A stretch of DNA of 64,000 nt from Pseudomonas poae (GTDB lineage Bacteria; Pseudomonadota; Gammaproteobacteria; Pseudomonadales; Pseudomonadaceae). The position numbers were made by a program, and so were the translations under genes. The notes under the pieces were generated by a model, which ran no database searches, was not told the origin of the DNA, and saw only the letters and a program-made list of their open reading frames with translations. The stretch is from contig CP110972.1 in NCBI GenBank assembly GCA_028869255.1, positions 1,493,001 through 1,557,000 on the forward strand. The letters run 5' to 3'. How positions within the stretch are numbered: the stretch's first letter is position 1; each line of letters starts with the position of its first letter. Shown piece by piece: positions 18,313 to 27,131 of the stretch.

Positions 18313-19305
18313 ATGCCTAGACCCGGCCCGCGCAACGCCCTCACTGATATCCCAGGCCTTACCGTCGGCCACGCCACGGACCGGCACGTCGACACCGGCG
18401 TCACGGTGATCCGCCCCGATGGTTTCTGGACCGCCAGCATTGACATTCGTGGCGGCGGCCCCGGCGGGCGTGAAACCGCCGCCCTTGAGCCGGAAAACAT
18501 GGTCGGCCAGCTGCACGCGCTAGTGTTCGCCGGTGGCTCGGTGTTTGGCCTGGGCGCGGCGGATGCGGTGGCGGCGCAGCTGTCCCAAGAGCAGGTGGGC
18601 CTGCACCTCAAGCCCGGAGCGCCAGCCATCCCCATCGTGCCGGCGGCTGTATTGCACGACCTGGCCAACGGCGGTGACAAGGACTGGGGCCTGGAACCGC
18701 CTTATCGGCGCCTGGGTTTTGAGGCGCTGGCCAATGCCGGCGAGGCGTTTGAGCTGGGCTCCGTAGGCGCCGGGCGTGGTGCCATGGCCGGGGTGTTGAA
18801 AGGCGGGATTGGCACGGCCTCCCTGGACTTGGGCGATGGGCTGATCGTTGCCGCGCTGGTGGTCGCCAACCCGATTGGCTCGGTGTACATGCCCGACGGC
18901 AAAACCTTCTGGGCCTGGCCCTGGGAAGTGGCGGGGGAGTTCGGCGGCCAGCGGCCCGAGGGGGTAATGGATTGCAGTGACCCGATGCCTGAGCTGTCGC
19001 GCCTGGACTCCATGGGCCGCCTGCAAGCCGGGGCCAACACCACGCTGGTGGTGGTCGCCAGCACCGCACGCCTCAGCGTGGCCGAGTGCAAGCGCGTGGC
19101 GATCATGGCCCAGGACGGGGTTGCGCGAGCCGTGCGCCCGGCGCATTTGCCGTTTGATGGGGATACGGTGTTTGCCCTGGCCTCGGCGGCGGTAGAGTTG
19201 ACCGACGGGCCACGGCGGCAGGTGGAGATCGGCTGCATCGGCTCAGCGGCGGCGGACTGTGTGGCGCGGGCGATTGCCAGAGGGGTGTTTGCGGCGCGGG
19301 GCTAG
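18313..19305 (+). CDS. P1-family (S58, DmpA-like) aminopeptidase
   Basis: A 330-residue N-terminal-nucleophile hydrolase. The start (NALTDIPGLTVGHATD), the GGGPGGRETAAL segment, FAGGSVFGL and VGAGRGAMAG are family hallmarks. The precursor should cleave itself between Asn242 and Thr243 (GANTTLVVV), freeing the Thr nucleophile. Relatives release N-terminal amino acids from peptides, D-residues or beta-peptides. It stands divergent from the TonB/monooxygenase operon and before a peptide ABC importer, so it may trim imported peptide-like substrates. No signal peptide is seen. Confidence 0.88.
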   Translation: MPRPGPRNALTDIPGLTVGHATDRHVDTGVTVIRPDGFWTASIDIRGGGPGGRETAALEPENMVGQLHALVFAGGSVFGLGAADAVAAQLSQEQVGLHLKPGAPAIPIVPAAVLHDLANGGDKDWGLEPPYRRLGFEALANAGEAFELGSVGAGRGAMAGVLKGGIGTASLDLGDGLIVAALVVANPIGSVYMPDGKTFWAWPWEVAGEFGGQRPEGVMDCSDPMPELSRLDSMGRLQAGANTTLVVVASTARLSVAECKRVAIMAQDGVARAVRPAHLPFDGDTVFALASAAVELTDGPRRQVEIGCIGSAAADCVARAIARGVFAARG

Positions 19306-19338
19306 CCTGCCGGTTTTTCAGGCCCGACTCGGTCATCC

Positions 19339-19362
19339 TGTGGGAGCAAGCCAGCTCCCACA
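19339..19362. terminator. Short REP-like hairpin between convergent genes
   Basis: TGTGGGAGC and GCTCCCACA form a 9-bp stem around a six-base loop in the gap between convergent genes. It is a minimal version of the REP arms found elsewhere in the window and could stop transcription from both sides, though it lacks a long T run. Confidence 0.5.
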
Positions 19363-19375
19363 TTTGGATCGATGT

Positions 19376-20740
19376 CTAGCCGGTAAACCGCGATACCCGC
19401 TCTTGGGCCTTTGCCGCCTGCTGCGGCAACCCCAACGCCGCATACACCCGCACCAAACTGCGATTGGTCGGCACATCCCAGCCGTCATACCTGCGCCGCA
19501 ACTCCAGGGTTTGCTGCGCGCCAAACCAGTCCCCCGCCTGCAACCTTGCATCCAGTTCCACCTGGGCAAACAGGTCGCGCTGGGCATGGCTGCCGCCAAT
19601 CTCATTCAGGCGTGGCAGTGCAATGCCCAGTTGCGCCAGTGCGCCTTGCGCATCCCCGCGTGCATGGGCCAGCAGCCCCAGGGCCAATGGCAGGGTGACT
19701 TCGGCCCACACCGGCCGCGCCTCAACGCTGTATTGGCGCAGCGCCGCCAGCAGCGTATCCGCCTCGGGTTTGCCCGCCCGCGCCAGGCCATACAGGTACT
19801 GCACGCTGAGGAACGGCTGCACCGTGTCGCCCACCCGGCGTTGCAGGTAGGGCGCCAACGCTTGCCAGCGCTCGCCCACGTCGATGCCGGCCAGTTCCAG
19901 CCGCGCCAGCAATGACACGGCGCCGACCTGGTCCTGGGAATACTCCGGCAGGATGCCCCACACATGCTGGTCGTAAATCGCCAATACCCGCTGATCGTCA
20001 CCGCGGGCCAGGTAGAACAGCGCCAGGTGCCACCAGTTGTGGGTGTACATAAACGAGTTCAAACCGGCCCAATGATGCTTCACGCCTTCGAGGAACGCAG
20101 TGCCTTCTTCGATGCGGCCCTGGGTCAGCAGCACATGCGCCAGCGCATGCTGGGCCCAGGGCTCCGAAGGTTGCAGGCGCAGGGCCTCGCGGGCGCTGGC
20201 TTCGGCCTCTTCGAGCAAGTGGCATTGCTCGTAGGCGAAGGCCAGCAAGCCGTGGCTGTGGGCGATGTCCGGCGCGCCAGCCGTGGCCTTGAGGCCGATG
20301 CGCAGCAGCGCCGGCCAGTTGCCCCGGTTGAATTCCAGGTACTGGTTGAGCTTGGCGGCGAACAGGTCGCGGGGGTAGCGCTCAAGCAGCTGTTCGCTGA
20401 GCTGCAGGACCGCGTCCGGTTCGTCATGGATCCAGGCATGCAGCACGGCCAGGTACAGCTGGGCGCGGGGATGGTCGGTGTTCACGGCGGCGGCGCGCAG
20501 GCGATATTTTTCGGCCAGGGCCGGGCCTTCGGGGGACTCGATAAACATCAACAGCAACCCGGCGAACGCATTCGCCAGCGCGGAGTCGGGGTCGGCATCG
20601 GCGATGGCGAGAATGCCTTCGGCGCGGGGCTGGTAGCCGAGAAAGCCGCCGATGAAATCGTCCAGGCCCTGGCGGGTGGCGGGGTGGGTGGTGTCGATGG
20701 GGTTGCCCAGGTAATCCAGTGACATGCTGTAAACGCTCAT
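19376..20740 (-). CDS. Tetratricopeptide repeat protein (TTC38-like)
   Basis: A 454-residue soluble protein built of helical repeats (for example HSHGLLAFAYEQCHLLEEAE, ASAREALRLQPSEPWAQHAL). The order and the FMYTHNWWHLALFYLARGD segment resemble the TTC38 family. It has no signal peptide or membrane segment. Its function is unknown; the gene sits inside the TonB, monooxygenase, peptidase and ABC importer group but points the other way. The start is either the ATG at 20740 or the one at 20725; neither has a strong ribosome-binding site. Confidence 0.75.
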   Translation of the reverse strand: MSVYSMSLDYLGNPIDTTHPATRQGLDDFIGGFLGYQPRAEGILAIADADPDSALANAFAGLLLMFIESPEGPALAEKYRLRAAAVNTDHPRAQLYLAVLHAWIHDEPDAVLQLSEQLLERYPRDLFAAKLNQYLEFNRGNWPALLRIGLKATAGAPDIAHSHGLLAFAYEQCHLLEEAEASAREALRLQPSEPWAQHALAHVLLTQGRIEEGTAFLEGVKHHWAGLNSFMYTHNWWHLALFYLARGDDQRVLAIYDQHVWGILPEYSQDQVGAVSLLARLELAGIDVGERWQALAPYLQRRVGDTVQPFLSVQYLYGLARAGKPEADTLLAALRQYSVEARPVWAEVTLPLALGLLAHARGDAQGALAQLGIALPRLNEIGGSHAQRDLFAQVELDARLQAGDWFGAQQTLELRRRYDGWDVPTNRSLVRVYAALGLPQQAAKAQERVSRFTG

Positions 20741-20795
20741 CTATTCGAATGGCGAATACAGGGGCAAACCTTGTGCCATCTGAACACACAGGTTT

Positions 20796-20887
20796 CCTGT
20801 GGGAGCTGGCTTGCCTGCGATAGCGGTGGCTGAGTGATGAATTGGGTGGCTGATGCACCGCTATCGCAGGCAAGCCAGCTCCCACAG
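20796..20887. repeat. REPIN (inverted REP pair, TGCCTGCGAT class)
   Basis: Facing copies of TGTGGGAGCTGGCTTGCC...GATAGCGGTG around a short spacer form a hairpin with arms of more than 30 bp. It occupies most of the 302-nt gap between the divergent TPR gene and the ABC importer operon, which otherwise shows no gene; the importer promoter must lie between it and 21043. Confidence 0.9.
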
Positions 20888-21042
20888 TGGACTTGTGTTG
20901 CTGTTGCTTTTTGCACACTCGTGCAGGCCGCTGTGGTTTTTTCATCACCCTGGCTATCCATAACACCCGCAATCGCGCTTGAAACCCCCATGGCACAGCC
21001 CTTGCAAAATCCTCCGCATGTCTTTCCAATCGAGGAGCTTCC

Positions 21043-22626
21043 ATGCGCCCATTCTCTTTTCGCCGCGTCCTCTCGTCCGTGGGGTTGTGCACTGCGTTGC
21101 TGGCCGGCCAGGCGCTGGCGCAACCCCAGGACGGCGGGGTGCTGAACCTGGTGGCTCAGCCGGAGCCGCCCTCGCTGATGCACGGCGTGGTCAGCCATGT
21201 GTCCACGCAATATGTGAGCGGCAAGGTGCTGCAGGGCCTGCTGACTTTCGACACCGACCTCAACCCCAAACCGGTGTTGGCCAAAGCCTGGAGCCTCTCG
21301 CCGGACGGCCTCACCTACACCTTCGATTTGCAGGACGGCGTGCACTGGCACGACGGCCCGGCCTTTACCGCCGATGACGTGGTGTTCAGCTTCCAGACCT
21401 TCTACCCCGAAGTGGATAAGCGCCTCGGCGGGATCATCACCGAGTACGTCGACAGCATCACCGCCAAGGGCCCGCTGCAAGTGGTCTTCCACCTGAAGAA
21501 ACCCTTCGCGCCGTTGCTCTCGGCCTTGGGCAGCGGCCTGCGCCCGGTGGTGCCCAAGCACCTGTACGCGAACACCGATTTTCGCAACAACCCCTACAAT
21601 CTCAAACCGGTGGGCACCGGGCCGTTCGTGTTTGTGGAGTGGAAGCGCGGCGCCTATATCAAGCTGGCCAAGAACCCCAACTATTGGAAGAAGGGCCTGC
21701 CGCACCTCGATAGCATTGTCTTCCACGTGATCCCCGACGGCTCCTCGCGTGCCGCTGCGTTTGAACGCAATGACGTGCAAGTGCTGCGCAGTGGCGATGC
21801 CGATTACGCCGACCTCAAGCGCCTCAGCGCGTTGGCGGATGTGCAGTCGTCGGAGAAAGGCTGGGAGCTGTACGCCGGCCTGGCCTTCCTGCAGATCAAC
21901 ACGCGCAAGCCGCCGTTGAACAACCCCAAGGTGCGCCAGGCGATCCTGTATGCGCTGAACCGCCAGTTCATCGTCGATAACATTTTCTTCGGCTCGGGCA
22001 AGGTGGCCCAGGGCGAGTTCGTGTCGAGCACCCCGTACCACGACCCGCAGTTGCCGCAGTACGCCTATGACGTGAAAAAGGCCAAGGCGCTGATCGCCGA
22101 GTCCGGTGTGGACGTGGGCGCGGTGCGTATCCGCCTGCTCAATGGCGAGAAGGGCGGCGCCTGGGAACGCCTGGCCGAATACACCAAGCAGGCCCTGCAA
22201 CCCCTGGGTTTCAAGGTGCAGGTGGTGACGTCGGATGCGGCGACCTGGTTCCAGCGTGTCAGCGACTGGGACTTCGACCTGACCTACAATTTTATCTTCC
22301 AGATCGGCGACCCGTACCTGACCAGCGCCTACCTGTTCCGCTCCGACTATATTCTCAAGACCTCGCCGTTCGCCAACGTCAGCGGCTACAACAGCCCCGA
22401 GGCGGATGCGCTGTGGCGCCAGCTCGCCGATACCCCGCAAGGCCCGGAGCGCAAGCAGCTCTACAGTAAGTTGGAGAACCTGTTGAACACCGACTTGCCC
22501 ATCGCGCCGATCTTCGAGATGCGCTACCCGACGCTGTTTCACAGCCAGGTCAAAAACCTGCTGCAGACCGCCACCAGCCTTAACGAAGACTACGAAAGCG
22601 TGTACCTCGAGGCCCCGGCACCATGA
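21043..22626 (+). CDS. Peptide-type ABC transporter substrate-binding protein
   Basis: A 527-residue periplasmic protein of the DppA/OppA/GsiB class (family 5). The signal peptide ends at about GQALA|QPQ. Typical segments are TPDGLTYTFDLQDGVHWHDG-like, FTADDVVFSF, GTGPFVFVEWKRG and NPNYWKKG. ATG 21043 has GAGGAG upstream. Its stop overlaps the first permease by ATGA. It delivers a peptide, or a peptide-like or sulfur compound, to the membrane complex encoded next; the ligand is not evident. Confidence 0.9.
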   Translation: MRPFSFRRVLSSVGLCTALLAGQALAQPQDGGVLNLVAQPEPPSLMHGVVSHVSTQYVSGKVLQGLLTFDTDLNPKPVLAKAWSLSPDGLTYTFDLQDGVHWHDGPAFTADDVVFSFQTFYPEVDKRLGGIITEYVDSITAKGPLQVVFHLKKPFAPLLSALGSGLRPVVPKHLYANTDFRNNPYNLKPVGTGPFVFVEWKRGAYIKLAKNPNYWKKGLPHLDSIVFHVIPDGSSRAAAFERNDVQVLRSGDADYADLKRLSALADVQSSEKGWELYAGLAFLQINTRKPPLNNPKVRQAILYALNRQFIVDNIFFGSGKVAQGEFVSSTPYHDPQLPQYAYDVKKAKALIAESGVDVGAVRIRLLNGEKGGAWERLAEYTKQALQPLGFKVQVVTSDAATWFQRVSDWDFDLTYNFIFQIGDPYLTSAYLFRSDYILKTSPFANVSGYNSPEADALWRQLADTPQGPERKQLYSKLENLLNTDLPIAPIFEMRYPTLFHSQVKNLLQTATSLNEDYESVYLEAPAP

Positions 22627-23603
22627 ATGGCGTGCTGTATGTCGGCGGGCGCCTGGGCAAGGCGCTGCTGATGGTGGTGGCGGTGTTGGTGTTGAGTTTC
22701 CTGCTGATCCGCCTGGCGCCGGGCGACCCGGCGCTGCTGCTGGCCGGTGAGGCGGGGGTGGATGATGCGCAGTTTATCGAGCAACTGCGCCAGACCATGG
22801 GCCTGGATAAACCGCTGCTCCAGCAATTGCTGATCTACCTCGGCCATGTCGCCCAGCTGGACCTCGGGTATTCCTACCGCAACCAGACCGCCGTGTGGTC
22901 GCTGCTCGCCGAGCGTTTGCCGGCCACGCTGGCGTTGATGGGCTCGGCGTTTGTGCTGTCGTCGGTGCTGGGGGTGACCCTCGGGGTGCTGGCGGCGCGG
23001 GCCCGGCAGAAACGGCACTGGCTGGATGGGCTGATTTCCCACGGGGCCTTGCTGCTGTATTCGATACCGTCGTTCTGGTTGGCGATGCTGCTGATCCTGC
23101 TGTTTTCCGTGAGCCTGGACTGGCTGCCGGCGTTTGGTATGGAGACCGTGGGCCGCGATTTCTCGGTGCTGGACCGTTTGCAGCATCTGCTGTTGCCGTG
23201 CGTGTCCTTGAGCGTGATGTTCCTCGCCTTGTACATCCACCTGACCCGCGCCGCCGTGCTCGACGCGCTGGGCCAGGAGTACGTGCGCACCGCCCACGCC
23301 AAAGGCTTGCACCCGCGACGGATTCTCTGGGTGCATGTGCTGCGCAACGCTTTGTTGCCGGTGGTGACCTTTGCCGGTTTGCAACTGGGCCAACTGGCCA
23401 GCGTCGCGTTGCTGGTGGAGGTGGTGTATGCCTGGCCCGGCATCGGCCGCTTGTTGTACGACGCCCTGGCCCAACGTGACTACGGCGTGTTGATGGGCGG
23501 CTTTCTGGTTATTTCGACTCTGGTGGTGGGCTTCAACGTGTTGACCGATGTGATTTGCCGTTTGCTCGACCCACGTATCGGCGCCGGAGGGCAGGGCGGA
23601 TGA
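22623..23603 (+). CDS. Peptide-type ABC transporter permease (DppB-like)
   Basis: A 326-residue inner-membrane permease with about six hydrophobic segments, an N-terminal segment followed by the PGDPA signature of DppB/OppB proteins, and the EAA loop (VRTAHAKGLHPRRILWVHVLRNALLPV) that contacts the ATPase. ATGA overlaps on both sides show translational coupling within the five-component importer. Confidence 0.92.
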   Translation: MNGVLYVGGRLGKALLMVVAVLVLSFLLIRLAPGDPALLLAGEAGVDDAQFIEQLRQTMGLDKPLLQQLLIYLGHVAQLDLGYSYRNQTAVWSLLAERLPATLALMGSAFVLSSVLGVTLGVLAARARQKRHWLDGLISHGALLLYSIPSFWLAMLLILLFSVSLDWLPAFGMETVGRDFSVLDRLQHLLLPCVSLSVMFLALYIHLTRAAVLDALGQEYVRTAHAKGLHPRRILWVHVLRNALLPVVTFAGLQLGQLASVALLVEVVYAWPGIGRLLYDALAQRDYGVLMGGFLVISTLVVGFNVLTDVICRLLDPRIGAGGQGG

Positions 23604-24427
23604 GCGTGCTCAAGCGCTTTGTGCGCCAACCCTCGGCGCTGATCGGCGCACTGTTCCTGCTGCTGTTGGCCGCGCTGGCGCTGGCTGCGCCCTGGCTCGT
23701 CGACAGCTCGCCGTGGGACATGAACGCCCAGCCGATGCTGGCGCCGTTCCACGACCCGGCGCACTGGCTGGGCAGCGACCAGCTCGGGCGTGACCTCGGC
23801 AGCGGCTTGCTCTATGGCGCCCGCCTGTCGCTGGCGGTGGGTGTGCTGACCAGCCTGGCGACCTTGCTGGTGGGGCTGGTGGTGGGCGCCATCGCCGGGT
23901 ACTTCGGCGGCTGGGTCGACGGCGTGCTGATGCGCGTCGCCGAGTTCTTCCAGATCATCCCGCAACTGGTGCTGGCGGTGATCCTGGTGGCGGTGCTGGA
24001 ACCGTCCCTGGGCACTATCGTGCTGGCGATTGCCTTGGTGGCGTGGCCGGCGGTGGCGCGCCTGGTGCGCAGTGAATTCCTCACCCTGCGCCAGCGCGAA
24101 TTCGTGCAGGCGGCGCGGGTGCTGGGCCAGTCGCCCTGGGGGATTATCAGCCAACAGATCCTGCCGAATGCCCTGGCGCCGTTGCTGGTGGTCATGACGT
24201 TTGTGATGGCCACGGCGATCCTCACCGAAGCCGCGCTGGCGTTCCTTGGCCTCAGCGACCCGGAGGCGATGAGCTGGGGTTATATGATCAACGCGTCCCG
24301 TGGCCTGTTGCGGGATGCGTGGTGGATGAGTTTCTTGCCGGGGCTGGCGATTGTGCTGTGTGTACTGGCGGTAAATCGGCTGGGCGAGGGCCTGCGCGTG
24401 GCGTTTGAACCGGGGAGGTCGCTATGA
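23600..24427 (+). CDS. Peptide-type ABC transporter permease (DppC-like)
   Basis: A 275-residue inner-membrane permease of the DppC/OppC type. It has HWLGSDQLGRDLGSGLLYGA early in the protein and the EAA loop VQAARVLGQSPWGIISQQIL. The start at 23600 overlaps the preceding stop (ATGA) and its own stop overlaps the ATPase start. It pairs with the DppB-like subunit to form the pore. Confidence 0.92.
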   Translation: MSVLKRFVRQPSALIGALFLLLLAALALAAPWLVDSSPWDMNAQPMLAPFHDPAHWLGSDQLGRDLGSGLLYGARLSLAVGVLTSLATLLVGLVVGAIAGYFGGWVDGVLMRVAEFFQIIPQLVLAVILVAVLEPSLGTIVLAIALVAWPAVARLVRSEFLTLRQREFVQAARVLGQSPWGIISQQILPNALAPLLVVMTFVMATAILTEAALAFLGLSDPEAMSWGYMINASRGLLRDAWWMSFLPGLAIVLCVLAVNRLGEGLRVAFEPGRSL

Positions 24428-26031
24428 CGTTATTGAGTGTCGAGCACCTGCGCATCGCCTTGCCGGCGGGTGCCGACCGCAGCCATGCGCTGTATGACCT
24501 GTCGCTGCAACTGCGCAGTGGCGAATGCCTGTGTGTGGTGGGCGAGTCCGGCTCGGGCAAGTCGATGCTGGCCAAGGCCCTGCTGCGCCAGTTGCCGGTG
24601 CCGCTGAGGGTGGAAAGCGGGCGTCTGGTGTTTCGCGAGCAAGACCTGGCGGAACGCAGCGAAGCCGCCATGCGCGAACTGCGCGGGCGCGACATCAGTA
24701 TGGTGTTCCAGGAACCCATGAGCGCGCTGAACCCGCTGCTGCGGGTGGGGGAGCAGATTGATGAAACCCTGCGCGCCCATGGCGTGAAAGCTGCGGGCGA
24801 GCGTCGGCGGCGGGTCGTGGATTTGCTCGGTTATGTCGGCCTGCCCGACCCCGAGCGCCTGCGCCTGGCCTATCCCTTTGAACTCTCGGGTGGCCAGCGC
24901 CAACGGGTGGTCATCGCCATGGCCCTGGCATTCGAGCCGGCGCTGTTGATCGCCGATGAACCCACCTCGGCCCTCGACGTGACCACCCAGGCGCAGATCC
25001 TCGACCTGTTGCGCAGCATCCAGCAAGACACAGGCATGGCGCTGTTGTTTATCACCCATGACTTTGCTGTGGTCGAGGCGATTGCCGACCGCGTGCTGGT
25101 GCTGGAAAAAGGCCGCGTGGTGGAACAGGGCAGCGCGCACCAGGTGTTGCGTGAGCCCCAGGCGCTATATACCCGGCAACTGTTGGCGGCGGTGTCGGCC
25201 CAACCGCTGGCGCCGCGCGGTACGGTTGACGGCGCGGTGGTGCTCAAGGCCGAGCAATTGGGCAAGGTGTTCAGTACCCGCAATGGCTGGTGGGGCCGGC
25301 GCACCACCCAGGCGCTGGACGCCGTCGAGCTGCAGTTGCGTGAGGGTGAAACCTTGGGGATCGTCGGGGAGTCGGGGTCGGGCAAGTCGACCTTGGGCCG
25401 CTGCCTGGTGCGGCTGTTGCGGGCCGACACCGGGCACATCGAATGGCTGGGCCAGGACGTGGCAGGGTTGCCCGAGGCGCGTTTGCGGCCGTTGCGCAGT
25501 GAGGTGCAGATGATCTTCCAGGACCCGTTCGCGTCCCTCAACCCACGCCAGACCGTGGGCCGCATCGTCATGACCGGGCCGCTGGTGCAGGGCCGCTCCA
25601 GGGCCGACGCCGAACAGCGCGCACGGGCCTTGCTGGAACGGGTGGGCCTGCCCGCCACGGCGTTCGAACGCTACCCCCATGAGTTCTCCGGCGGCCAGCG
25701 CCAGCGCATCGGCATCGCCCGCGCATTGGCGGTGGAACCCAAGGTGCTGATTGCCGATGAGTGCGTATCGGCCCTGGATGCCTTGATTCAGGTGCAGATT
25801 CTGGAATTGCTGGAGTCCCTGCAACGGCAGCTGAAATTGAGCATTGTGTTTATCACCCACGATTTGCGCGTAGCGGCGCGTTTGTGTGATCGGATCGCCG
25901 TGATGCAGCACGGGCGGGTGGTGGAGCAGGGCGACACGGCGAAGCTGTTCGCCGATGCGCGCCATCCTTATACCCGCACGTTGTTGCAGTGTGTGCCGAC
26001 GGCCCCGATTCCAGAGGCATACACCATCTGA
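24424..26031 (+). CDS. Fused double ABC ATPase (GsiA-like) of the peptide importer
   Basis: A 535-residue protein with two complete nucleotide-binding domains, each with Walker A ([24 protein letters not shown]), signature (LSGGQRQRV; FSGGQRQRI) and Walker B (LLIADEPTSALD; VLIADECVSALD), plus the oligopeptide-type C-terminal motifs (RHPYTRTLL). It is equivalent to DppD and DppF in one chain, as in GsiA. The second Walker B has Cys where Pro is usual (DECVSALD), a variant seen in this family. It ends the operon; a REPIN follows within 2 nt. Confidence 0.92.
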   Translation: MTLLSVEHLRIALPAGADRSHALYDLSLQLRSGECLCVVGESGSGKSMLAKALLRQLPVPLRVESGRLVFREQDLAERSEAAMRELRGRDISMVFQEPMSALNPLLRVGEQIDETLRAHGVKAAGERRRRVVDLLGYVGLPDPERLRLAYPFELSGGQRQRVVIAMALAFEPALLIADEPTSALDVTTQAQILDLLRSIQQDTGMALLFITHDFAVVEAIADRVLVLEKGRVVEQGSAHQVLREPQALYTRQLLAAVSAQPLAPRGTVDGAVVLKAEQLGKVFSTRNGWWGRRTTQALDAVELQLREGETLGIVGESGSGKSTLGRCLVRLLRADTGHIEWLGQDVAGLPEARLRPLRSEVQMIFQDPFASLNPRQTVGRIVMTGPLVQGRSRADAEQRARALLERVGLPATAFERYPHEFSGGQRQRIGIARALAVEPKVLIADECVSALDALIQVQILELLESLQRQLKLSIVFITHDLRVAARLCDRIAVMQHGRVVEQGDTAKLFADARHPYTRTLLQCVPTAPIPEAYTI

Positions 26032-26032
26032 A

Positions 26033-26122
26033 TGTGGGAGCGGGCTTGCTCGCGAAAGCGCTAGATCAGCCAGCCTATTCGGCGACTGGCACACCGCTTT
26101 CGCGAGCAAGCCCGCTCCCACA
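26033..26122. repeat. REPIN (inverted REP pair, TTGCTCGCGAA class)
   Basis: Facing copies of TGTGGGAGCGGGCTTGCT...CGCGAAAGCG follow the ABC operon directly. This class differs from the TGCCTGCGAT class and recurs at 56650. It may protect the 3' end of the operon mRNA or limit read-through. Confidence 0.9.
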
Positions 26123-26158
26123 GTCGACCGAGTTTATTTATCGAGGAATGTGCTGTTT

Positions 26159-26986
26159 ATGTTTACTGACCTGCCGGTAGTACGTGGCGAGCTGTTGGAG
26201 ATTCGCCCCGGGCGCCGCCTGAGCATTGCCCATCAGGTGGGCACCACCCAGCCCGACACCGTGGTGTTTTTCTGCCATGGCGCCGGCGGCAACAAGGACC
26301 AATGGCGCCTCCAATGGCAAGCCCTTGAGGCCGAAGGCTACAGCCTGGTGGCCTGGGACCTGTTGGGCCATGGCGAAAGCCCGCAGCCGCGTGACGATCC
26401 CGCTTACGCCTGGGCCGAACTGGTGGCGGACTACCTGGCGATCCTGCAGCACTACGCCGCTGCGCGTAACCTGATCATCGCCCACTCCTTCGGCACCGGC
26501 CTGAGCCTCAGTGCGTTGCTGGCACGGCCGACGGTGCCGATTGAGGCGGCGTTGCTGCTGGGCACTCAGCTGTACCGGCCTGCCGTCGGTGGTGGGTTGA
26601 TGTCATTGCCGGCGTGGATTCTGGAGTGGCTACGCCCGGTCCTGGCCAAGGGCTTTCGCGAGCGCGCCTGGCACGCCTCGGCCGACCCGGCGCTGGTGGC
26701 CTATGAGGAAAAACTCACCGAGCGCAATCGCCTGTACATGTTCAAGGCCCTGACCAGGCATGCGCAATGGCCGGACGCGCAGCAGATCCCCAGCCTGGTG
26801 TTGCCGGTCAGCGTATTGGCGGGTGACAGCGACGGCCTGACCCCCGCCAGCGGCGGCGAGGCGTTGGCCGGGCAGTTGCCGAATGCCGATTTCCAAGTGC
26901 TGCAAGCCTGTGGCCACCAGCTGATGCTGGAAAAGCCCGACGCGGTGCTCAACGCATTCAACGCGCTGCTGGCTAAGCGCTTATAA
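26159..26986 (+). CDS. Alpha/beta-fold hydrolase
   Basis: A 275-residue hydrolase. The oxyanion segment FFCHGAGGNKDQW, nucleophile elbow AHSFGTG, acid in AGDSDGLTP and the histidine in CGHQLMLEKPD form a full catalytic triad. No signal peptide. The ATG at 26159 follows GAGGA at the long end of usual spacing. Substrate unknown; an esterase or similar role is likely. It could belong to the upstream importer but a REPIN separates them. Confidence 0.85.
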   Translation: MFTDLPVVRGELLEIRPGRRLSIAHQVGTTQPDTVVFFCHGAGGNKDQWRLQWQALEAEGYSLVAWDLLGHGESPQPRDDPAYAWAELVADYLAILQHYAAARNLIIAHSFGTGLSLSALLARPTVPIEAALLLGTQLYRPAVGGGLMSLPAWILEWLRPVLAKGFRERAWHASADPALVAYEEKLTERNRLYMFKALTRHAQWPDAQQIPSLVLPVSVLAGDSDGLTPASGGEALAGQLPNADFQVLQACGHQLMLEKPDAVLNAFNALLAKRL

Positions 26987-27131
26987 CCCGAAAACTTTTT
27001 GCTATGCGATTCAGCTATTGGATTGTTCCTGAGGTAATGCCTTTAATTCGCAACCTAACTCATTGTTGTACGGCATAAATCATCGCCGCCGTACAGTGTA
27101 ATGAGTCATCGTTGCGCCTTAGAGATTAGCC

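Noticed and set aside
20737..22542. A 601-codon open frame on the minus strand opposite the peptide-binding protein
   Set aside because: Shadow frame of the binding-protein gene; it also runs through a REPIN and has no recognisable motif.
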